NCBI RefSeq assembly: GCF_001544015.1 | Contig: NZ_AP014924.1 | Span: forward strand, 2,914,001-2,978,000 | Length of the DNA: 64,000 nt | Source of the DNA: Limnochorda pilosa | Lineage (GTDB): Bacteria; Bacillota; Limnochordia; Limnochordales; Limnochordaceae | Direction of reading: 5' to 3' | In this document: in pieces, positions 60,720 to 64,000 of the stretch | How positions within the stretch are numbered: the stretch's first letter is position 1 | Layout of the letters: every line of letters begins with the position of its first letter | Notes under the pieces: generated by a model | The model's input: the letters and a program-made list of their open reading frames with translations, nothing else | Database searches by the model: none | What the model was told of the DNA's origin: nothing | Program-made: the position numbers and the translations under genes

Positions 60720-63700
60720 ATGCTGATGTCGCCACGGGAGGCACGTCCGCGCCCGGCCCGACTGCCCCGTCGCCGGGCACCTCGTCCTGCCCCCGTCTTC
60801 CTTGCACTGCTGGCGTTCCTGCTCGCCGCGCCGGCCCTCTCGCAACCGGCGGCCGCCGCGGCCCGCTTCACCCTCGAGACGGATCACTTCTACGTCCACT
60901 TCGACGAAGGCTACGAGGCCCTGGCCCGGGAGGCGGCCGCCGTGGCCGAGCAGGTCCACCGGGAGCTGGCCCCCCGGGTGGGCCACGTCCCTTCGGAGAA
61001 GACGCACCTCATCCTCCTCGACGCCACCGACATGGCCAACGGCTACACGGACCCCATGCTCTACCCCAAGGTCGTCGTCTTCCCCGTCTACCCCACCTTC
61101 TTCAGCCCTTACGGGTCGGGCATCAGCCCCCGGCTCCACCAGTGGATGCGCTTCGTGATCCTGCACGAGTACGCCCACGCGCTTCACCTGGACATGAACG
61201 AGGGGGTGGGGAAGGCGCTGGCCACCCTCTTCGGCCGGGTTCCTCTCCTCACCACCCCGATGCTGGACGAGAGCTACGCCTTCATAGAGGGCTTCGCCAC
61301 CTACCAGGAGACCATCGCCGACCTCGGCGGCCGGGGCCGGGACCCCTACTACGCCATGTTCCTGCGCGCGATGGTACTGGACGACGACGTGCTCCGCCTG
61401 GACCAGATCCTGGGCCACTACCCGCTGGAGCGGTGGAAGCCCGGCGCGAACGTCTACCTCTACGGCTACGCGCTCTGGGAGTCCATGGCAGATCGGTACG
61501 GGGACGACGTCCTGGAACGCTTCAACCGCGTCTTCGCCCGCACCCGCTCCCTGGATGCGACCTTCAAGGAGGTCCTGGGCACTACCCCCGAGCGCTTCTA
61601 CCAGGACTGGGAGGCCCGCCTCACCCGGACCTACCGCGCCCAGATCCTGGAGCTGCAGGCCGAGGGAACCACCCCGGCGCAGCCCCTGGGCGGTCGCGGG
61701 TACGTCCCCGAGTCGCCGGTGGCCTCCCCCGACGGGCGCCGGGTCGCGTACGTGACCGTCAACGGCCCCGTCGCCCCGGCCCTCCGCCTGCTGGAGCTCC
61801 GGCCCGGCGCGCCCCGGGATCGGCAGCTCCTGGCCGGGGTCCCGCTGGGCCCGGTCGCCTGGTCCCCGGACGGAAAGACCCTCTACTATGCCCGGGTGGA
61901 TGTGGAGGACGGGCGCACCCTCACGGACCTCTATGCCTACGACCTCTCCACGGGCCGGGAGCAGCGCCTCACCCGGGGCCTGAGGGCCTTCGGCCCCGCC
62001 CCTTCCCCCGACGGTCGCCGGCTGGTCTTCACCAGCCGCGACGCGCTGGCCACCCGCCTGCTGGAACTGGACCTGGTAGCCTCCCCGCCCGCGGGCCCCG
62101 ACAGCCCCGCCCTGCGGGAAGTCGCTCCAGCTGAGGGAGAGCGCCAGCTCCTGGCCTCGGGCTGGGCCCCCGACGGGAGCTGGATCCTGGTGACCAGCCA
62201 CGAGACCGGCGGCGGTTCGGACCTGCTGCGGCTCGACCCGGCCTCGGGGCAACTCGAGCCCCTGGTGGTGGGAAGCCGCGCCCGCGGCGGGGCCGGGGTG
62301 GTTCACGAGAACGCCCAGTTCACCCCCGACGGCCGCTTCATCCTCTTCGACTCGGACCGCTCCGGCGTGTACGCGCTCTACGCCTACGAGCCCGCTTCGG
62401 GGCGGACCTTCCAGGTCGCCCGAACCCTCACGGGCCTTTTCGACCCCACCTTGGTCCGGGACGACGTGGGCCCCTCGCTGGTAGCCATGGAATACACCTC
62501 GCGCGGATACCGGTTGAGCCGCCTCCCTTATGATCCGTCCCGATGGCAGCCGGTCGATCCGGCGGCGCCCCGGGTCGCGGTGTCCCTGAGCCCGGCGGCC
62601 CTGTCCTCAGACCCCACCGGAGACGCCTCCGCCCGCCCGGCCTCCCGCGCCGCTTCGGCTGCTGGGGCGGAGTCCGTCCAGGGGGAGGTCCGGCCCTACA
62701 GCCCCTGGAGCTCGCTCCGGCCCCGGTTCTGGCTGCCGCTGATGGGCATGGACGAAGCGGGGCCCCAGCCGGGCGCCCTCACCTTCGGCTACGACGCCTA
62801 CCAGGAGCACGCCTACACGCTGATGGCCGGCTACGGCATCACCAGCGGCCGTCCCACCTTCCTGGCGGACTACGCGGGACCCCTCTGGGGAAGCCGGCAG
62901 GCGTTCTGGGGCATCGGGGGCGGCCAGCAGACGCTGCTGGACCCCGACGGCACCCAGGGCACCGTGCGGCGCGACCTGTACCTCGACGCCGGCTACTCCT
63001 GGCCCGGCATCGTGGCCGCCACCTCGTTTTCGGCCCGGGCCGAGATCTGGGAGGAGCAGCCGGTCTCGAGCGGCGGCGCGCCAGGCCCGATGGAGCCGGG
63101 GCAGGCGCTGACCGTGGGGGTGAACCGCCTGCGGACCTGGCCGGTGGACGCCCGGTCCTTCGACCTGGAGAGCGGTCTCACGATGACGGGTTTGCGCACA
63201 GGGGCAGGCTGGAACCGGCAGGGGGTTCTCGCCACCCTGCGGGAAAAGGCCGCGCTCCGCTGGAACCTGGGCCGCCAGAGCGTGGACGCGGACCTGGCCC
63301 TGGGCACCTCGACCCTCAGCGACGGCTTCACGGTGGGCGCCTCCTCGGACTGGCTCCGGGGGACGGACGGCGCCTGGACCCTGAACGCCGCCGGGCCCGC
63401 GCTCGAGGGGCGCCACGCGGCCCGGTTCACCGTGGGGCTCAACGGCCAGCTCCTGCGCATCACCCGGGGGATGGGCACCTCGCAGCTCTTCTTCGACGAC
63501 GTGGGCGGGCGGCTCTACCTGGAGGGCGGCGCGGCGTGGGCGTCGCTCGACGGGGCTCCGCAGGCCCGATACGGGATCGGGGCCGAGACCAGCCTCACCG
63601 CGTACGTGCAGTACGCGATCCCCCTGACCCTCTCGGTGGGCGTGGCGGTGCCGGTGAACACCCCGGACGCCTCGACCTCCGTCTACCTGCGGCTCGACGT

Positions 63701-63791
63701 GTCGGACCTGCTGGGAGCAGCCGGGAGGCTCCTCCAGGGGACGCGGCCGGGCGGGCCGTCGATCCTGGGGGCCAGCCCCCAGGGCCGCTGA
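60720..63791 (+). CDS. Secreted metallopeptidase with PD40 propeller and C-terminal beta-barrel-like domain
   Basis: 1023 aa from ATG 60720 (AAGGAGGG 8 bases upstream). Signal peptide 1-48 (VFLALLAFLLAAPALSQPAAAA). A peptidase_MA-like domain follows with HEYAH at 149-153 and IEGFATYQE near 189-197, giving HExxH plus a downstream Glu ligand. About 330-620 is a TolB/PD40-type propeller with repeated PDG turns (SPDGRRVAY, SPDGKTLYY, SPDGRRLVF, APDGSWILV, TPDGRFILF). After an Ala/Ser/Pro linker, about 680-1000 alternates polar and hydrophobic residues with G/Y/W pairs (YTLMAGYGITSGRPTFLADYAGPLWGSRQAFWGIGGG, TAYVQYAIPLTLSVGVAVPV), as in Omp85/D15-like barrels. Such a barrel implies an outer membrane, rare in Firmicutes. 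The protein may process or anchor at the surface; substrate unknown. No accessory gene is next to it. Confidence 0.8.
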   Translation: MLMSPREARPRPARLPRRRAPRPAPVFLALLAFLLAAPALSQPAAAAARFTLETDHFYVHFDEGYEALAREAAAVAEQVHRELAPRVGHVPSEKTHLILLDATDMANGYTDPMLYPKVVVFPVYPTFFSPYGSGISPRLHQWMRFVILHEYAHALHLDMNEGVGKALATLFGRVPLLTTPMLDESYAFIEGFATYQETIADLGGRGRDPYYAMFLRAMVLDDDVLRLDQILGHYPLERWKPGANVYLYGYALWESMADRYGDDVLERFNRVFARTRSLDATFKEVLGTTPERFYQDWEARLTRTYRAQILELQAEGTTPAQPLGGRGYVPESPVASPDGRRVAYVTVNGPVAPALRLLELRPGAPRDRQLLAGVPLGPVAWSPDGKTLYYARVDVEDGRTLTDLYAYDLSTGREQRLTRGLRAFGPAPSPDGRRLVFTSRDALATRLLELDLVASPPAGPDSPALREVAPAEGERQLLASGWAPDGSWILVTSHETGGGSDLLRLDPASGQLEPLVVGSRARGGAGVVHENAQFTPDGRFILFDSDRSGVYALYAYEPASGRTFQVARTLTGLFDPTLVRDDVGPSLVAMEYTSRGYRLSRLPYDPSRWQPVDPAAPRVAVSLSPAALSSDPTGDASARPASRAASAAGAESVQGEVRPYSPWSSLRPRFWLPLMGMDEAGPQPGALTFGYDAYQEHAYTLMAGYGITSGRPTFLADYAGPLWGSRQAFWGIGGGQQTLLDPDGTQGTVRRDLYLDAGYSWPGIVAATSFSARAEIWEEQPVSSGGAPGPMEPGQALTVGVNRLRTWPVDARSFDLESGLTMTGLRTGAGWNRQGVLATLREKAALRWNLGRQSVDADLALGTSTLSDGFTVGASSDWLRGTDGAWTLNAAGPALEGRHAARFTVGLNGQLLRITRGMGTSQLFFDDVGGRLYLEGGAAWASLDGAPQARYGIGAETSLTAYVQYAIPLTLSVGVAVPVNTPDASTSVYLRLDVSDLLGAAGRLLQGTRPGGPSILGASPQGR

Positions 63792-63816
63792 CCGGCGGTC
63801 GGAGCAGGGCCTTCCT

Positions 63817-64000
63817 TCACACGGGGCGCGGCGGCCGCGGCGGGCGATCCGGCCGGTGCCGCCGCGTCAGCTCCTCCTCGACCTGCGAGAGGTCGATGCC
63901 GCGCTCGGCCATGAGCACGGCCAGGTGGTAGAGGAGGTCCCCCACCTCGCCTACCAGAGCGGTCTCGTCCCCGTTCTTGGCGGCCACCACCACCTCGGTC
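63817..64000 (-). CDS. hisE: Phosphoribosyl-ATP pyrophosphatase (HisE), 5' end off the window
   Basis: The last 60 codons are present. TEVVVAAKNGDETALVGEVGDLLYHLAVLMAERGIDLSQVEEEL is the helical MazG-like core of HisE, the second step of histidine synthesis. After RRHRPDRPPRPPRPV comes TGA 63819-63817. Only the C-terminal half is seen, so fusion to HisI cannot be excluded. Confidence 0.88.
   Translation of the reverse strand, partial: TEVVVAAKNGDETALVGEVGDLLYHLAVLMAERGIDLSQVEEELTRRHRPDRPPRPPRPV

Noticed and set aside
60414-62306. Long minus-strand open frame opposite the surface peptidase
   Set aside because: The plus-strand frame has a signal peptide, HExxH and a ribosome site; the antisense one has none.

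Overview
The window reads as one chromosomal segment of a high-GC, endospore-forming member of the Firmicutes. Gene order closely follows the Bacillus/Clostridium valS-folC-SPOR-maf-radC-mreBCD-minCD-spoIVFB-rplU-prp-rpmA-obg block, the nadD-yqeK-rsfS-yqeM block and the pcrA-ligA-gatCAB block. Sporulation-type proteins (SpoIID-like, SpoIVFB-like M50 protease, a SPOR protein in the spoIIB position) are present. Unlike Bacillus, it has MinE, an RNase E/G protein and, at the right end, a secreted protein with an apparent C-terminal beta-barrel, which suggests an outer membrane. High GC, spore genes and a diderm envelope together fit the Limnochordia; this is inference, since no rRNA is in the window.

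Layout. 1-8.5 kb is a lower-GC island on the minus strand: an IclR regulator, an ABC importer (binding protein, fused double permease, ATPase), a CaiB-type CoA transferase and a CitE/HpcH-type lyase that runs off the left edge. This looks like uptake and CoA-dependent cleavage of an organic acid. The island ends at a decayed tyrosine integrase beside tRNA-Ala(GGC), the usual landing site of such elements. 9.1-10.5 kb holds a lone plus-strand HTH/TPR regulator. 10.5-17.2 kb is yqeM-rsfS-LCP-yqeK-nadD-obg-rpmA-prp-rplU. 17.3-30.5 kb holds rng, spoIVFB, rodA, minE-D-C, pbp2, mreD-C-B, radC, maf and mrp.

30.6-34.8 kb is a cobalamin uptake locus (btuF, btuC, btuD) under a B12 riboswitch, interrupted by an AadA-like nucleotidyltransferase and a truncated HicB antitoxin. 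34.7-42.5 kb holds an MFS exporter, spoIID-like, SPOR, folC and valS, the last behind a T-box leader with a GTC (Val) specifier. 42.5-45.7 kb is a GGDEF cyclase, a group-2-like sigma factor and two Fur-family regulators with tandem promoters carrying GATAAC repeats. 45.7-57.7 kb is lgt, an EamA transporter, gatB-gatA-gatC, ligA, a divergent D,D-carboxypeptidase, a frameshifted pcrA and an HD-GYP phosphodiesterase. 57.9-60.4 kb is a glycerate kinase/GntP permease pair. The end holds the large peptidase/propeller/barrel protein and the 3' part of hisE.

Most genes lie on the minus strand, with frequent GTG/TTG starts and 1-17 bp overlaps. Many long open frames opposite them are products of high GC and were discarded. 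The most unusual items are the outer-membrane-like metallopeptidase, the Prp protease with a long charged tail, the B12 riboswitch folded partly from the end of an MFS gene, the pcrA frameshift in a run of seven Gs, and the integrase/tRNA-bounded CoA-metabolism island.
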